Shown here: piece after piece, positions 25,653 through 34,738 of the stretch
Position numbering within the stretch: the stretch's first letter is position 1
Layout: each line of letters starts with the position of its first letter
Assembly (NCBI RefSeq): GCF_900302465.1
Contig: NZ_OMOR01000001.1
Coordinates: 1,178,001 to 1,242,000 of the forward strand
Length of the DNA: 64,000 bases
Reading direction: 5' to 3'
Origin: Ascidiaceihabitans donghaensis
GTDB taxonomy: Bacteria > Pseudomonadota > Alphaproteobacteria > Rhodobacterales > Rhodobacteraceae
Notes under the pieces: model-generated
Seen by the model: the letters and a program-made list of their open reading frames with translations, nothing else
Told to the model about the DNA's origin: nothing
Database searches by the model: none
Program-made: the position numbers and the translations under genes

Positions 25653-25692
25653 CGGGCTGGGGTGTTGTACACTCCGGCCCGTTTTGCGTTTT
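25653..25692 (+). terminator. Rho-independent terminator of the OmpA/lipoprotein operon
   Basis: A 12-bp stem (CGGGCTGGGGTG with CACTCCGGCCCG, two wobble pairs) and loop TTGTA, followed by TTTTGCGTTTT. It separates the pair from phoH. Confidence 0.88.
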
Positions 25693-25754
25693 ATGGACCT
25701 GATAACGGTTCATCCTATTTCCATGGCTGACACGTCTCTTGAGAGGACCTTGAT

Positions 25755-26762
25755 TTGCCGACCAGCGATACGACAACATCCGCCACGACTGTGGCGCGCC
25801 CTATTTTGCTTGAATACGCCAACAACCGCCTGTTGATCGACCTATGCGGAGCGTATGATGCGCATCTTGCGGCTGTGGAAGCAGCTCTTGAGGTGCAGAT
25901 CATTCGCCGTGGGAACGAATTGGCGATTATGGGCGAAGATCCCAATCAATTACGCGCCGCCGAAGTGCTGAACGGGCTGTACCGCCGTCTTGAAGCGGGC
26001 AAAGACGTAGAACCCGCCGATGTGGACCGCGAATTGCGCATGGGCACCTCCGAGGCCGGTACAGGCGTGCGGTCCGGTGACCAGCTTGAAATGCCGGTGG
26101 GCGCATCGATTGAAATCAAAACCCGCAAAAAGACAGTTGAGCCACGCACCGAGGCGCAAAAAGCCTATGTGCAATCGCTGTTTGATAATGAATTGGCATT
26201 CGGGATCGGGCCAGCTGGTACAGGCAAAACCTATCTGGCGGTGGCTGTGGGCGTTAACATGTTCATCGGCGGACATGTGGACAAAATTATCCTGTCACGT
26301 CCCGCTGTAGAGGCTGGCGAAAAGCTTGGGTATTTGCCCGGGGACATGAAAGACAAAGTAGACCCCTACATGCAGCCGCTTTACGATGCATTGAACGACT
26401 TTTTACCGGGCAAGCAGTTGGCGAAACTGATCGAAGACAAAAAGATCGAAATCGCACCTTTGGCCTTCATGCGGGGGCGGACACTGGCCAATGCCTTTGT
26501 GGTGTTGGACGAGGCCCAAAACGCCACATCAATGCAGATGAAAATGTTCCTGACACGGCTTGGCGAAGGGTCGCGTATGGTGATCACTGGCGACCGTACA
26601 CAGATCGATTTGCCGCGTGGTGTGCCATCCGGGCTGTCCGATGCAGAACGGTTGCTAAAAACAATCCCGAATATCAGCTTCAACTATTTCACATCTAAGG
26701 ACGTGGTGCGGCACCCGCTTGTGGCTGCGATCATCGAAGCCTATGAGGCCGACGACGCCTGA
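25755..26762 (+). CDS. phoH: PhoH-like ATPase
   Basis: 335 residues. An N-terminal KH-like region is followed by the PhoH domain with Walker A G-P-A-G-T-G-K-T, Walker B F-V-V-L-D-E-A-Q-N and the R-x-x-x-x-G-D-R-T-Q sensor. This is the PhoL/YbeZ type that is paired with the rRNA-processing nuclease YbeY, encoded next. The start is TTG at 25755 with GAGAGGA nine bases upstream; no ATG is available before the conserved region. Confidence 0.9.
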   Translation: MPTSDTTTSATTVARPILLEYANNRLLIDLCGAYDAHLAAVEAALEVQIIRRGNELAIMGEDPNQLRAAEVLNGLYRRLEAGKDVEPADVDRELRMGTSEAGTGVRSGDQLEMPVGASIEIKTRKKTVEPRTEAQKAYVQSLFDNELAFGIGPAGTGKTYLAVAVGVNMFIGGHVDKIILSRPAVEAGEKLGYLPGDMKDKVDPYMQPLYDALNDFLPGKQLAKLIEDKKIEIAPLAFMRGRTLANAFVVLDEAQNATSMQMKMFLTRLGEGSRMVITGDRTQIDLPRGVPSGLSDAERLLKTIPNISFNYFTSKDVVRHPLVAAIIEAYEADDA

Positions 26763-26768
26763 TTTTCT

Positions 26769-26812
26769 TTTCGCTAAAAATATCCCGGGGGTCCGGGGGC
26801 TGGCCCCCCGGG
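26769..26812. repeat. Intergenic palindromic repeat, copy A (degenerate)
   Basis: It sits in the 59-bp gap between phoH and ybeY. The left box TTCGCTAAAAATATCCC is a diverged form of the TCTCGC-N3-ATAAACCT box, followed by the hairpin CCGGGGGCTGGCCCCCCGG. It has the same layout as the copies at 4480 and 59641. It leaves little room for other signals before the ybeY start. Confidence 0.6.
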
Positions 26813-26821
26813 TAACACACC

Positions 26822-27334
26822 ATGTCTATAACGCTCGACATCACGATTGAAGACACACGCTGGGATGCGCTGTCTTTGGACAGCTTGGCACATAAGGCCG
26901 CGCATGAAACTCTGGGGCATTTGGGATTGGCCACAGGCGAAATTTCGCTTTTGGCATGTAATGACAACCGCATTGCTGAACTGAACAGCGCATTTCGTGA
27001 AAAACCGACAGCGACAAATGTACTCAGCTGGCCCTACGCTGAATTGGGGGCCGAGATCGCGGGGGGCGCGCCCCTTGCACCGACGCCGGATTTTGACGGC
27101 ACGCTTGAATTGGGCGATGTTGCGGTCAGCTATGATACCTGCGCATCTGAAGCCGCTCTGGCGGGCAAGCCAATGGCCGATCATGTGACGCATTTGTTGG
27201 TTCATGGAATGTTACATCTTCTGGGGTACGACCATATCCGTGACCTTGATGCCACGTTGATGGAACGAACTGAGGTCGAGATACTTGGCAAACTGGGGTT
27301 GGATGACCCATATTATCTACCATCGGCAGGATAA
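26822..27334 (+). CDS. ybeY: Endoribonuclease YbeY (16S rRNA maturation)
   Basis: 170 residues. The zinc site [11 protein letters not shown] is complete near the C-terminus, and the family motif T-N-V-L-S-W-P appears in the middle. It takes part in 3' end maturation of 16S rRNA and ribosome quality control with PhoH/YbeZ. The middle has an Ala-Pro-rich insertion ([10 protein letters not shown]) common in alphaproteobacteria. Confidence 0.93.
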   Translation: MSITLDITIEDTRWDALSLDSLAHKAAHETLGHLGLATGEISLLACNDNRIAELNSAFREKPTATNVLSWPYAELGAEIAGGAPLAPTPDFDGTLELGDVAVSYDTCASEAALAGKPMADHVTHLLVHGMLHLLGYDHIRDLDATLMERTEVEILGKLGLDDPYYLPSAG

Positions 27335-27360
27335 TCTGCCTTAAGCCACCAAAGGACCCA

Positions 27361-28314
27361 ATGGGCGACACAACTGACGGATCGTCTGACGCGGCGCAAC
27401 GCGCGCAGCCAGACACAGGCATGACAAACAATCCGATGCACAACGCGCAGGACACTGCGACGGCTTCGAACGAATTGGCCCCTGCCACACAAGGTGAAAA
27501 ACCGGGCGGTTTCTTTTCGCGCGTCATCGGGGCACTTAGCCCTACGGATGTCGGTGAAACCGTAGCACCTGAACAAGCGCCAGCAATGGGGCGCGAAGAC
27601 CACGGCATGATGAACTTGCGCCGTATGCGTGTGGAAGATGTGGCCATTCCCAAAGCTGACATAACGGCAATCGCGGTCACGGCTTCGCTGGACGAACTGG
27701 TTGCGGTGTTCAAAGACAGCGGCATGACACGGTTGCCTGTTTACGATGGGACGCTTGATACGCCGTTAGGGTTTGCGCACCTCAAGGATCTGGCGCTGAA
27801 CCATGGGTTTAACGGCGGCGGCAAGGATTTTGATATGCAGGCCATGCTGCGCCCACTGTTGTTTGTGCCGCCTTCCATGACCATCGGGGTATTGTTGACA
27901 AAAATGCAGGCGGAACGTCGCCACATGGCTTTGGTGATTGACGAATACGGTGGTGTAGACGGGCTTTTGACGATCGAAGATCTGATCGAACAGGTTGTGG
28001 GGGAAATCGAAGACGAACACGATGTGGACGAAGGCCAGTTCTGGAGCCTTGAAAAAACCGGCTGCTATCTGGCGTTGGCAAAAACGCCGTTGAAAGACTT
28101 TGAGGCCGAAATCGGCCGGTCGCTGACCGACCACGAAGACGTGGACGAAGAAGAAATAGGGACGCTGGGCGGGCTGGTCTTTATGCTTGCAGGGCGCGTG
28201 CCAACACGAGGTGAGGTTGTTATTCATCCCGAAGGCCCCGAATTCGAGGTCATTGACGCTGACCCACGCCGCATCAAGCGGCTGCGGGTCCGACTGAGCG
28301 GTCAAAGCGCGTGA
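27361..28314 (+). CDS. corC: CorC/HlyC-family CBS-domain protein
   Basis: 317 residues with no membrane segment. A disordered N-terminal 75 residues precede two CBS repeats (M-R-V-E-D-V-A-I-P starts the first; the second has H-M-A-L-V-I-D-E-Y-G-G-V-D-G-L-L-T) and a C-terminal CorC_HlyC domain from about residue 230. Members modulate Mg/Co efflux. Position between ybeY and lnt is the standard proteobacterial order. Its stop overlaps the lnt GTG as GTGA. Confidence 0.88.
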   Translation: MGDTTDGSSDAAQRAQPDTGMTNNPMHNAQDTATASNELAPATQGEKPGGFFSRVIGALSPTDVGETVAPEQAPAMGREDHGMMNLRRMRVEDVAIPKADITAIAVTASLDELVAVFKDSGMTRLPVYDGTLDTPLGFAHLKDLALNHGFNGGGKDFDMQAMLRPLLFVPPSMTIGVLLTKMQAERRHMALVIDEYGGVDGLLTIEDLIEQVVGEIEDEHDVDEGQFWSLEKTGCYLALAKTPLKDFEAEIGRSLTDHEDVDEEEIGTLGGLVFMLAGRVPTRGEVVIHPEGPEFEVIDADPRRIKRLRVRLSGQSA

Positions 28315-29801
28315 TCCAAAGCTTTCGCGCAAAGATCGAGCGGTTGCCTCGAACCCTGCAGATGTGTGTGGCTCTGTTGTGTGGCGCCATTGGCGGGTTG
28401 GCGCAGGAACCTTACAGCATCCCGGGGACACTGTTGGTGTGCCTGTGTGCGGGGTTCTTTTTACATGCGGGCACCAAAAACCACTGGCACGCTGCCCGCA
28501 CAGGCTGGTTGTTCGGCACGGGATATTTCCTCTTGTGTCTGACTTGGATCACCGAACCCTTCATGGTGGACGCGGCGCGACACGGCTGGATGGCGCCGTT
28601 TGCCCTTGTGCTTCTCAGCGCGGGGCTGGCCCTTTTTTGGGCGGCCGCATTTGGCGTGGCGCGCGCATTTGGGTCATCATGGGCCTTGGTGCTGACGTGG
28701 CCTTTGGCCGAAATCAGCCGCGCTTACATTTTTACCGGATTTCCTTGGGCCATGCCGCCACAGGCCACTGTTGATGTGGTGGCAGGACAAGCGCTGGCAT
28801 GGGTTGGCCCGCATGGGCTGATGCTGGGGTTGTGCTTTGCGGCGTGGGGCATCATCTGTGTCGGCCATTGGGCGCGTTGGGGTCTTTTGGCGGCATCGCT
28901 TGGGGTGTTGATCGCACCTGTGCCGAACACGGACATCGCATTGACAGATCATACGGTCCGCCTTGTTCAACCAAATGCACCGCAGCACGAAAAATGGGAC
29001 GCAGACAAATTTCCGGTCTTCACGAACCGTCTGCTTGACGCCACGGCTGCGGGCGGTGCCCCGGATCTGGTGATCTGGCCCGAAACGGCCTTGCCTTATC
29101 TTGCCCGACACGCAGGCCCCGTGTTTGCCGCTGCAGCGGAACGCGCACGCGGCGCCCCCGTTGTGACCGGTTTGCAGCGTTACGAGGACGGCAAGTACTT
29201 CAACAGTCTGGTGGTTGTGCAAACCGGCGGAATTGTATCGCATACATATGACAAACATCATCTTGTGCCTTTTGGTGAATACTTGCCTTTGGCCCCCCTG
29301 ATGGAACGTTTGGGGCTGCGTGGTTTGGCCGAAAATTTCGGATCGGGGTTCGGCGCGGGGCCGGGGCCTCAGGTTCTGGATTTGGGAGAACTTGGCAAAG
29401 CATTGCCCTTGATCTGTTACGAGGCCGTTTTTGCCCATGACGTGTCAGGTGCGCCGTCGCGGCCCGACTTCTTGATGCAAGTTACAAACGACGCGTGGTT
29501 TGGCGCAGGCAAAGGGCCGCTTCAACATCTGGCGCAAGCCCGAATGCGCAGCATCGAACAAGGCCTGCCAATGGCGCGTGCTGCCAACACAGGCATTTCG
29601 GCAATGATCGGGCCAAAGGGGCAAGTTTTGGCGTCATTGCCTTTGAACCAAGCGGGTCATGTGGATGCGCGTCTGCCCGTGCCATTGCCGCCGACCCTAT
29701 ACAGCCGCACAGGCGATTTTCCGGTTACTTTGACGTTGTTGGTGTTGCTTGTACTCACAGGGGGTTTGAAAAGGCGAAAGGGCACCCTATCTAGGCGTTG
29801 A
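28311..29801 (+). CDS. lnt: Apolipoprotein N-acyltransferase
   Basis: 496 residues. Several N-terminal membrane segments (about residues 10-200) precede a nitrilase-like periplasmic domain with the catalytic Glu in I-W-P-E-T-A-L-P and Cys in L-I-C-Y-E-A-V-F; the Lys lies between them. It adds the third acyl chain to lipoproteins such as Pal and the lipoprotein at 25317. The GTG start overlaps the corC stop. Confidence 0.92.
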   Translation: MIQSFRAKIERLPRTLQMCVALLCGAIGGLAQEPYSIPGTLLVCLCAGFFLHAGTKNHWHAARTGWLFGTGYFLLCLTWITEPFMVDAARHGWMAPFALVLLSAGLALFWAAAFGVARAFGSSWALVLTWPLAEISRAYIFTGFPWAMPPQATVDVVAGQALAWVGPHGLMLGLCFAAWGIICVGHWARWGLLAASLGVLIAPVPNTDIALTDHTVRLVQPNAPQHEKWDADKFPVFTNRLLDATAAGGAPDLVIWPETALPYLARHAGPVFAAAAERARGAPVVTGLQRYEDGKYFNSLVVVQTGGIVSHTYDKHHLVPFGEYLPLAPLMERLGLRGLAENFGSGFGAGPGPQVLDLGELGKALPLICYEAVFAHDVSGAPSRPDFLMQVTNDAWFGAGKGPLQHLAQARMRSIEQGLPMARAANTGISAMIGPKGQVLASLPLNQAGHVDARLPVPLPPTLYSRTGDFPVTLTLLVLLVLTGGLKRRKGTLSRR

Positions 29802-29830
29802 CGCGGACGCTTTGGCCAAGTACCGCAGAT

Positions 29831-29887
29831 GAAACGCGCCACAACGGCTTCCTGACGTGGCGCTTATTTTATATTTGGAGCACTTCA
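29831..29887 (+). promoter_or_regulatory. SAM/SAH riboswitch upstream of metK
   Basis: P1 is formed by GCGCCAC (29836-29842) and GTGGCGC (29857-29863), a perfect 7-bp stem. The loop holds the conserved AACGGCTTCCTGAC. After an AT-rich linker, GGAGCA (29877-29882) can pair with GCTTCC in the loop to make the known H-type pseudoknot. GGAG is also the metK ribosome site, six bases before the ATG, so ligand binding should hide it and lower translation. This matches the Rhodobacterales SAM/SAH riboswitch class in sequence, structure and gene. Confidence 0.93.
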
Positions 29888-31068
29888 TGTCCCGTCAAAA
29901 CTATACCTTCACCTCGGAATCCGTCTCTGAGGGGCACCCTGATAAGGTCTGTGACCGCATTTCTGATGCAGTTTTGGACGCCTTCCTGGCTGAAGAGCCA
30001 GAAGCGCGTGTTGCCGCTGAAACCTTTGCCACAACCAACCGCGTTGTCATTGGGGGCGAAGTGGGCCTGTCTGACCAAGACAAGCTGAAAGACTACATGG
30101 GCCGCATTGAGCAAATCGCGCGCGATTGCATCAAAGACATCGGTTACGAACAGGACAAATTCCACTGGAAGACTGTCGAAGTCACCAATCTGTTGCACGA
30201 ACAATCCGCCCATATCGCGCAGGGTGTTGATGCGTCTGGCGACAAAGACGAAGGTGCGGGCGATCAGGGGATCATGTTTGGCTATGCCACCAATGAGACC
30301 GATGCGTTGATGCCAGCGCCGATCCAATACTCCCATGCAATCCTGCGCCGCTTGGCCGAAGTGCGCAAAGATGGCACCGAACCCACGCTTGGCCCAGATG
30401 CCAAATCGCAACTGTCTGTGCGCTACGAGAATGGCAAGCCTGTGGGCGTGTCATCCATCGTGTTGTCCACACAGCATCTGGACGAAAACATGACCAGCGC
30501 TGACGTGCGATCAGTTGTAGAACCCTACATCCTAGAAGTATTGCCAGAAGGCTGGGTTGATGCTGACACCGCATGGCACGTGAATCCGACGGGCAAGTTT
30601 GTCATCGGCGGTCCAGATGGAGACGCGGGCCTTACAGGCCGAAAGATCATCGTCGACACCTACGGCGGTGCAGCCCCACACGGCGGCGGCGCGTTTTCCG
30701 GCAAAGATCCAACCAAAGTGGACCGTTCTGCCGCGTATGTTGCACGCTATTTGGCGAAAAACGTGGTGGCGGCGGGCTTGGCTGAAAAATGCACAATCCA
30801 GCTAAGCTATGCCATCGGCGTCAGCAAACCGCTGTCGATTTATTGCGACACATTCGGCACAGGCGAAGTAGAACCAGCAGCTATCGAGCGGGCCATTGAT
30901 CAAGTCATGGACCTGACCCCGCGCGGCATCCGTTCGCATCTGGGCATGAACAAGCCAATCTACGCACGCACAGCGGCTTACGGCCACTTTGGTCGTGCCC
31001 CGGAAGCGGATGGTGGCTTTTCATGGGAAAAAGTCGATCTGGTCGACGCGCTCAAAGCGGCCCTCTGA
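29887..31068 (+). CDS. metK: S-adenosylmethionine synthetase
   Basis: 393 residues. The start [12 protein letters not shown], the [11 protein letters not shown] nucleotide loop and the [17 protein letters not shown]-loop are diagnostic. It makes SAM from methionine and ATP. The ATG at 29887 fits the riboswitch-controlled GGAG; the longer frame from 29857 would put codons inside the riboswitch and is rejected. A hairpin terminator follows. Confidence 0.96.
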   Translation: MSRQNYTFTSESVSEGHPDKVCDRISDAVLDAFLAEEPEARVAAETFATTNRVVIGGEVGLSDQDKLKDYMGRIEQIARDCIKDIGYEQDKFHWKTVEVTNLLHEQSAHIAQGVDASGDKDEGAGDQGIMFGYATNETDALMPAPIQYSHAILRRLAEVRKDGTEPTLGPDAKSQLSVRYENGKPVGVSSIVLSTQHLDENMTSADVRSVVEPYILEVLPEGWVDADTAWHVNPTGKFVIGGPDGDAGLTGRKIIVDTYGGAAPHGGGAFSGKDPTKVDRSAAYVARYLAKNVVAAGLAEKCTIQLSYAIGVSKPLSIYCDTFGTGEVEPAAIERAIDQVMDLTPRGIRSHLGMNKPIYARTAAYGHFGRAPEADGGFSWEKVDLVDALKAAL

Positions 31069-31090
31069 TCGTCAGCTTCATCTAGAATGA

Positions 31091-31115
31091 AAACGGGGCC
31101 TTTGGGCCCCGTTTC
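31091..31115. terminator. Terminator of metK, probably bidirectional
   Basis: AAACGGGGCC-TTT-GGCCCCGTTT is a 10-bp stem ending in GTTT. On the other strand the stem is followed by TTTTCATT, so it can also stop transcription from the convergent beta-lactamase gene. Confidence 0.8.
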
Positions 31116-31135
31116 TGCGGGTGACTGCCACGTGT

Positions 31136-32050
31136 TTAACGGGCCAAAAGCATCTCGATTACCGCCGCGCCCAATGTACTGACAGCTGCATTACGCGTGT
31201 CCCAATCAGCGGGTGTGTCAGACACGAAAATCGCGACAAACACAGGTGGTTCTCCGGGTGGCGTGACCATCGCCATAAGGTTGCGTGTGTGGTGGCGACC
31301 GCCGCCAGATTTATCTAAAACCTGCCAGCCTTGCGGTGCATGCGCACGGATAAATTGCCCCGTAACGCCGCCATGACTTAACCATTCAGCCAATTGCGTG
31401 GCGCTTTTTGGCTGCAGAGCATCCCCCAAAAGCAAAGTCGCCCAGCTGTGCGTCATAGCGATTGGGGATGTGGTGTCGCGGGGATCGTTTGGCACAAAGG
31501 TGTTCACGTCGGGTTCCAGCCGATCAAGTCGCGTGACGTCATCCCCGATAGCTTGCAAAAACGCCGTCACGTTTTGCGGCCCGCCCAAACGGTTGGTGAG
31601 CAGGTTGGCCGCAGTGTTGTCACTTAGATCAAGCGTCGCGAAACACAGATCATGGATGGACATTGAGTGACCGACATGTGTTTCGGTAACGGGTGCATAG
31701 GGCACCACGTCTTGTTTGCGGACGTCAATACGATCTTCAAGATTGAGTGCCCCTGCATCGGCTTGTGCCAAAATTGCGCCACACAACAAGGGCTTGAAGG
31801 TGCTGGCCATCAAGAAACGTTCGGTTTCGCGGTGTCCCCACTGCCACCCTGTGCCGCTGTCGAACAGATAAACACCAACGCGTGCATCCAGCGTCTTCTC
31901 TAAAGTTGCGACGGTCCGCGCCACCATAGCCGGATCAGGCACAGTTTGCGCCTGAACCTGAGACACCAAAGGATATGTAAAAGCGAAAGCCGCCCAAAGG
32001 ACCTTGTTGAACAGACTGCGCAGCAATGACACGATATTCGCGGTTGTCAT
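31136..32050 (-). CDS. Class A serine beta-lactamase
   Basis: 304 residues with a signal peptide (about 1-34, ending V-Q-A). All class A elements are present: S-T-F-K (nucleophile Ser and Lys), S-D-N, the omega-loop E-P-D-V-N with its general-base Glu, and K-S-G in place of the common K-T-G. It is therefore likely an active periplasmic penicillinase; the spectrum cannot be read. No mobile element or AmpR-like regulator is next to it, so it looks like a resident chromosomal gene. Confidence 0.9.
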   Translation of the reverse strand: MTTANIVSLLRSLFNKVLWAAFAFTYPLVSQVQAQTVPDPAMVARTVATLEKTLDARVGVYLFDSGTGWQWGHRETERFLMASTFKPLLCGAILAQADAGALNLEDRIDVRKQDVVPYAPVTETHVGHSMSIHDLCFATLDLSDNTAANLLTNRLGGPQNVTAFLQAIGDDVTRLDRLEPDVNTFVPNDPRDTTSPIAMTHSWATLLLGDALQPKSATQLAEWLSHGGVTGQFIRAHAPQGWQVLDKSGGGRHHTRNLMAMVTPPGEPPVFVAIFVSDTPADWDTRNAAVSTLGAAVIEMLLAR

Positions 32051-32062
32051 GATACACAGGCT

Positions 32063-32380
32063 TCAGGCGTTTTGCATGATATGGATTTTGCGATCCGCCA
32101 ACATGTCTTTGGTTTGTGCGCCATAAGCCTGCATGTGCGGGGCTGCGGCATGTGCGCCAAGGGCTGCCATGGATGCCCACTTCTCGACCACCACAAATGT
32201 GTCTTCACCGTAGGGCGTCTGGAAGGGGCCTGCGTTTGGCACATCAACGGTCGCGCCGTATTCAATGCACCCGTCTTCCGCCAAAACAGCAGGGACGTTG
32301 GCGTTGAAGATCTCAAGAACGGTGGCGCGCTGGCCGGGTTTTGTGGTGATGACGGCAATGACGTGAACCATATCGGACAT
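32063..32380 (-). CDS. ABM-domain protein (putative quinol monooxygenase, YgiN-like)
   Basis: 105 residues, a single dimeric alpha-beta barrel of the antibiotic biosynthesis monooxygenase fold: I-A-V-I-T-T-K-P-G, E-D-G-C-I-E-Y, F-V-V-V-E-K-W and the helix with H-x-x-x-P-H-M. Such proteins act on quinols or haem-like compounds, or as stress proteins. AGGAGCTC precedes the ATG. The gene ends 12 bp before the beta-lactamase start on the same strand, so they may be co-transcribed. Confidence 0.8.
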   Translation of the reverse strand: MSDMVHVIAVITTKPGQRATVLEIFNANVPAVLAEDGCIEYGATVDVPNAGPFQTPYGEDTFVVVEKWASMAALGAHAAAPHMQAYGAQTKDMLADRKIHIMQNA

Positions 32381-32573
32381 TGTAGAGCTCCTGTTGTGAT
32401 GGTGTCAGCTTAACCTTTGACGCGGGCATTACCAGAGCTGTGGCGCGGGACGTTACGGCGCGAGGGTGTTCTGAAATCTTGTCAAATTGTCTGTTTAACG
32501 ACTGAGAAAAGAAATGTGCGTACTTCAGACGGGGCTGCGGCTGCGCCCGCATTGGAATTGATGGAGAATACGC

Positions 32574-34682
32574 ATGGCTGTGGGGTATTTGGTCACGCTT
32601 GGCGATGGTAAGTTGGACCCGGGCGACACGATTACAGGCGCTTCGGCGACATTCACTGTGGACCGTGATTTGGGGCCGGGCACCTGGCAGTTCTCGGGTG
32701 AAGCGGGCGGAACCACCTATGTCGATTCTGTTGAACCGGGGCAGTACATGCTGGCCGACAACGGCAATGTGTACTTCGTGCCAGACTGGGGAATGGTGGA
32801 CAGTGTCAGTTCTGCGCAGGTCAATTCGCATCAAAGTGACGGAACAGTCAGCGGCACGGACAGCAACGATACGATCGGCAATTCATACACCGAAGTCGAC
32901 GGCGACGCGATGAATGACGGAGACGGTGGCGGGGTATCAGGCAACGGCGACCGTGTTGAAGCAGGTGCTGGCGATGACATGGTCTTTTCGGGTGATGACA
33001 ACGATACCGTTTACGCAGGCACAGGCAATGACACGGTTCAAAGTGACAGCGGCGACGATGAGATTTACGGTCAAGCTGGCAATGATAGTCTTGACGCAGG
33101 TGATGGGGCCGACGTTGTCTATGGCGGGGACGGCGCAGACACTATCAGTGCAGGTCAGGGCAACGATACGGTCTATGGCGATGCAGAACCTGCGGACCCT
33201 GTGTCGATCAACACAAGCAACTTCAACGATACATCAAACGGCTTCACGCTGACCGCGCAGAACGTTGAGGGCGGTGTTTTATCGCCCGCCAGCAGCAGCA
33301 ATATCTCGACATCCAACGGTGCGTTGGGCGCGAACGGGGCTGTTTCAGACACAGACAGTGGCCAAAATACACAACTGGCCTATGACAAGGCGTCTGGCCT
33401 TAGCGAAAATCTGACTGCCACTTTTGACGAACCGGTGACAAACGCAAACTTCAGTTTTGAAACACTGTTCACCTCGAATTTTGGGGAAACGGGGCATTGG
33501 GCTGTCTACAATGATGGAAATCTGGTTGCCGAAGGCGATTTCAGCGAAACGAACCCCGGAAGCGGATCGGGAACAGTAGACATTTCAGGTGTTGGTCCTT
33601 TTGATCAGCTTGTCCTTACGGCTAATCTGCAATCGGACGGGTCGGACGGATCGGATTACTCTGTGTCCAACATCACGTTTGTGCCTGCAACAACAGACAG
33701 CGGCAGTGGTGGCGCTGATATGATTTCGGGCGGCGCAGGCGACGACGTCCTGTACGGTGATGGTGGCAACGATACGCTTGATGGCGATGCGGATAACGAT
33801 GAGATACATGGCGGCACAGGGGCCGATATGTCATCGGGGGGCGCTGGCGATGACACGATCTATACCTCCGAAGGTGATACCGTTACAGGGGGCGACGGCG
33901 ATGATACTTTCATCTTGCAGGATCTAGGTGAAGCTGGCGCAAGCGACATTTTTATTAACGGCGGCACAGAGGGGGACACGGATCACGATGTTCTGGACGT
34001 GTCTCAGGTTAACTTCACCAGTCTAAACATCGTCTCCACCGACACTCTGACAGGGGAAATGTCGGGCAATCTAACATTAGACGATGGCAGCGTCGTCTAT
34101 TTCAACAACATCGAAGAAATCGTGTGCTTTGGCCAAGGCACTCATATCACGACCCCGACCGGACCAAGAGCCGTTGAAACCCTGAAAGAGGGAGACATGG
34201 TCATGACCCGCGATTTTGGCCCACAGCCGGTGCTATGTGCGACGCAGACCACCGTTCTGACAAAAGGGGCCAGCCGCGCTGTGCAATTTGCGCCGGGGGC
34301 CTGGGGCAACAAAGACACCATCGTTTTGTCGCAAAACCACCGCGTTGTTTTAGCGGGGGCACAAGCGCAGTTGTTGTATGGCACCGAAGAGGTGTTGATC
34401 CCGGCCAAAGCGCTGTTGGGGCGGCCTGGCATAAGCTTGGGCTCCAGCGGAAGTATCATGAGCTACTATCACTTTGTGTTGCCTCAGCATTCTATCGTTT
34501 TCTCGGACGGTTTGCTGAGCGAAAGCTTTTATCCCACCCGTCGCAATCTACTGAACATTGGGGATCCTGCCAGACAGGTGATATTGTCGTCGATGCTAAA
34601 GCATGGCCTTGATCCCGACACCTACGGCGACACGGTGCGCCGGACTGCCAAAACGTATGAAGTGTTTTGTCTGGCGGGGTGA
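32574..34682 (+). CDS. RTX calcium-binding protein with C-terminal Hint domain
   Basis: 702 residues. Residues about 118-205 hold glycine/aspartate nonapeptide repeats (G-A-G-D-D, G-T-G-N-D). An inserted beta-rich domain follows (205-372; T-N-A-N-F-S-F-E-T, G-H-W-A-V-Y-N-D-G). A second RTX array spans 372-455, and a Hint (hedgehog/intein, Hint_2-like) domain starts at Cys518 in C-F-G-Q-G-T-H-I-T-T-P and carries S-Q-N-H-R-V-V-L. RTX proteins of this kind leave by type I secretion without an N-terminal signal; none is seen. A Hint unit could cut the chain at Cys518. No type I exporter genes adjoin. Confidence 0.85.
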   Translation: MAVGYLVTLGDGKLDPGDTITGASATFTVDRDLGPGTWQFSGEAGGTTYVDSVEPGQYMLADNGNVYFVPDWGMVDSVSSAQVNSHQSDGTVSGTDSNDTIGNSYTEVDGDAMNDGDGGGVSGNGDRVEAGAGDDMVFSGDDNDTVYAGTGNDTVQSDSGDDEIYGQAGNDSLDAGDGADVVYGGDGADTISAGQGNDTVYGDAEPADPVSINTSNFNDTSNGFTLTAQNVEGGVLSPASSSNISTSNGALGANGAVSDTDSGQNTQLAYDKASGLSENLTATFDEPVTNANFSFETLFTSNFGETGHWAVYNDGNLVAEGDFSETNPGSGSGTVDISGVGPFDQLVLTANLQSDGSDGSDYSVSNITFVPATTDSGSGGADMISGGAGDDVLYGDGGNDTLDGDADNDEIHGGTGADMSSGGAGDDTIYTSEGDTVTGGDGDDTFILQDLGEAGASDIFINGGTEGDTDHDVLDVSQVNFTSLNIVSTDTLTGEMSGNLTLDDGSVVYFNNIEEIVCFGQGTHITTPTGPRAVETLKEGDMVMTRDFGPQPVLCATQTTVLTKGASRAVQFAPGAWGNKDTIVLSQNHRVVLAGAQAQLLYGTEEVLIPAKALLGRPGISLGSSGSIMSYYHFVLPQHSIVFSDGLLSESFYPTRRNLLNIGDPARQVILSSMLKHGLDPDTYGDTVRRTAKTYEVFCLAG

Positions 34683-34738
34683 TCTACAGGTCTATGGGCA
34701 TCTTGCGTCAAACAGATTGCACCGCTACACCCCGCGCC

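Noticed and set aside
34124-34682. Hint domain as a true intein
   Set aside because: There is no C-terminal extein after it and no homing endonuclease; it is the end of the protein, as in hedgehog-like RTX proteins.
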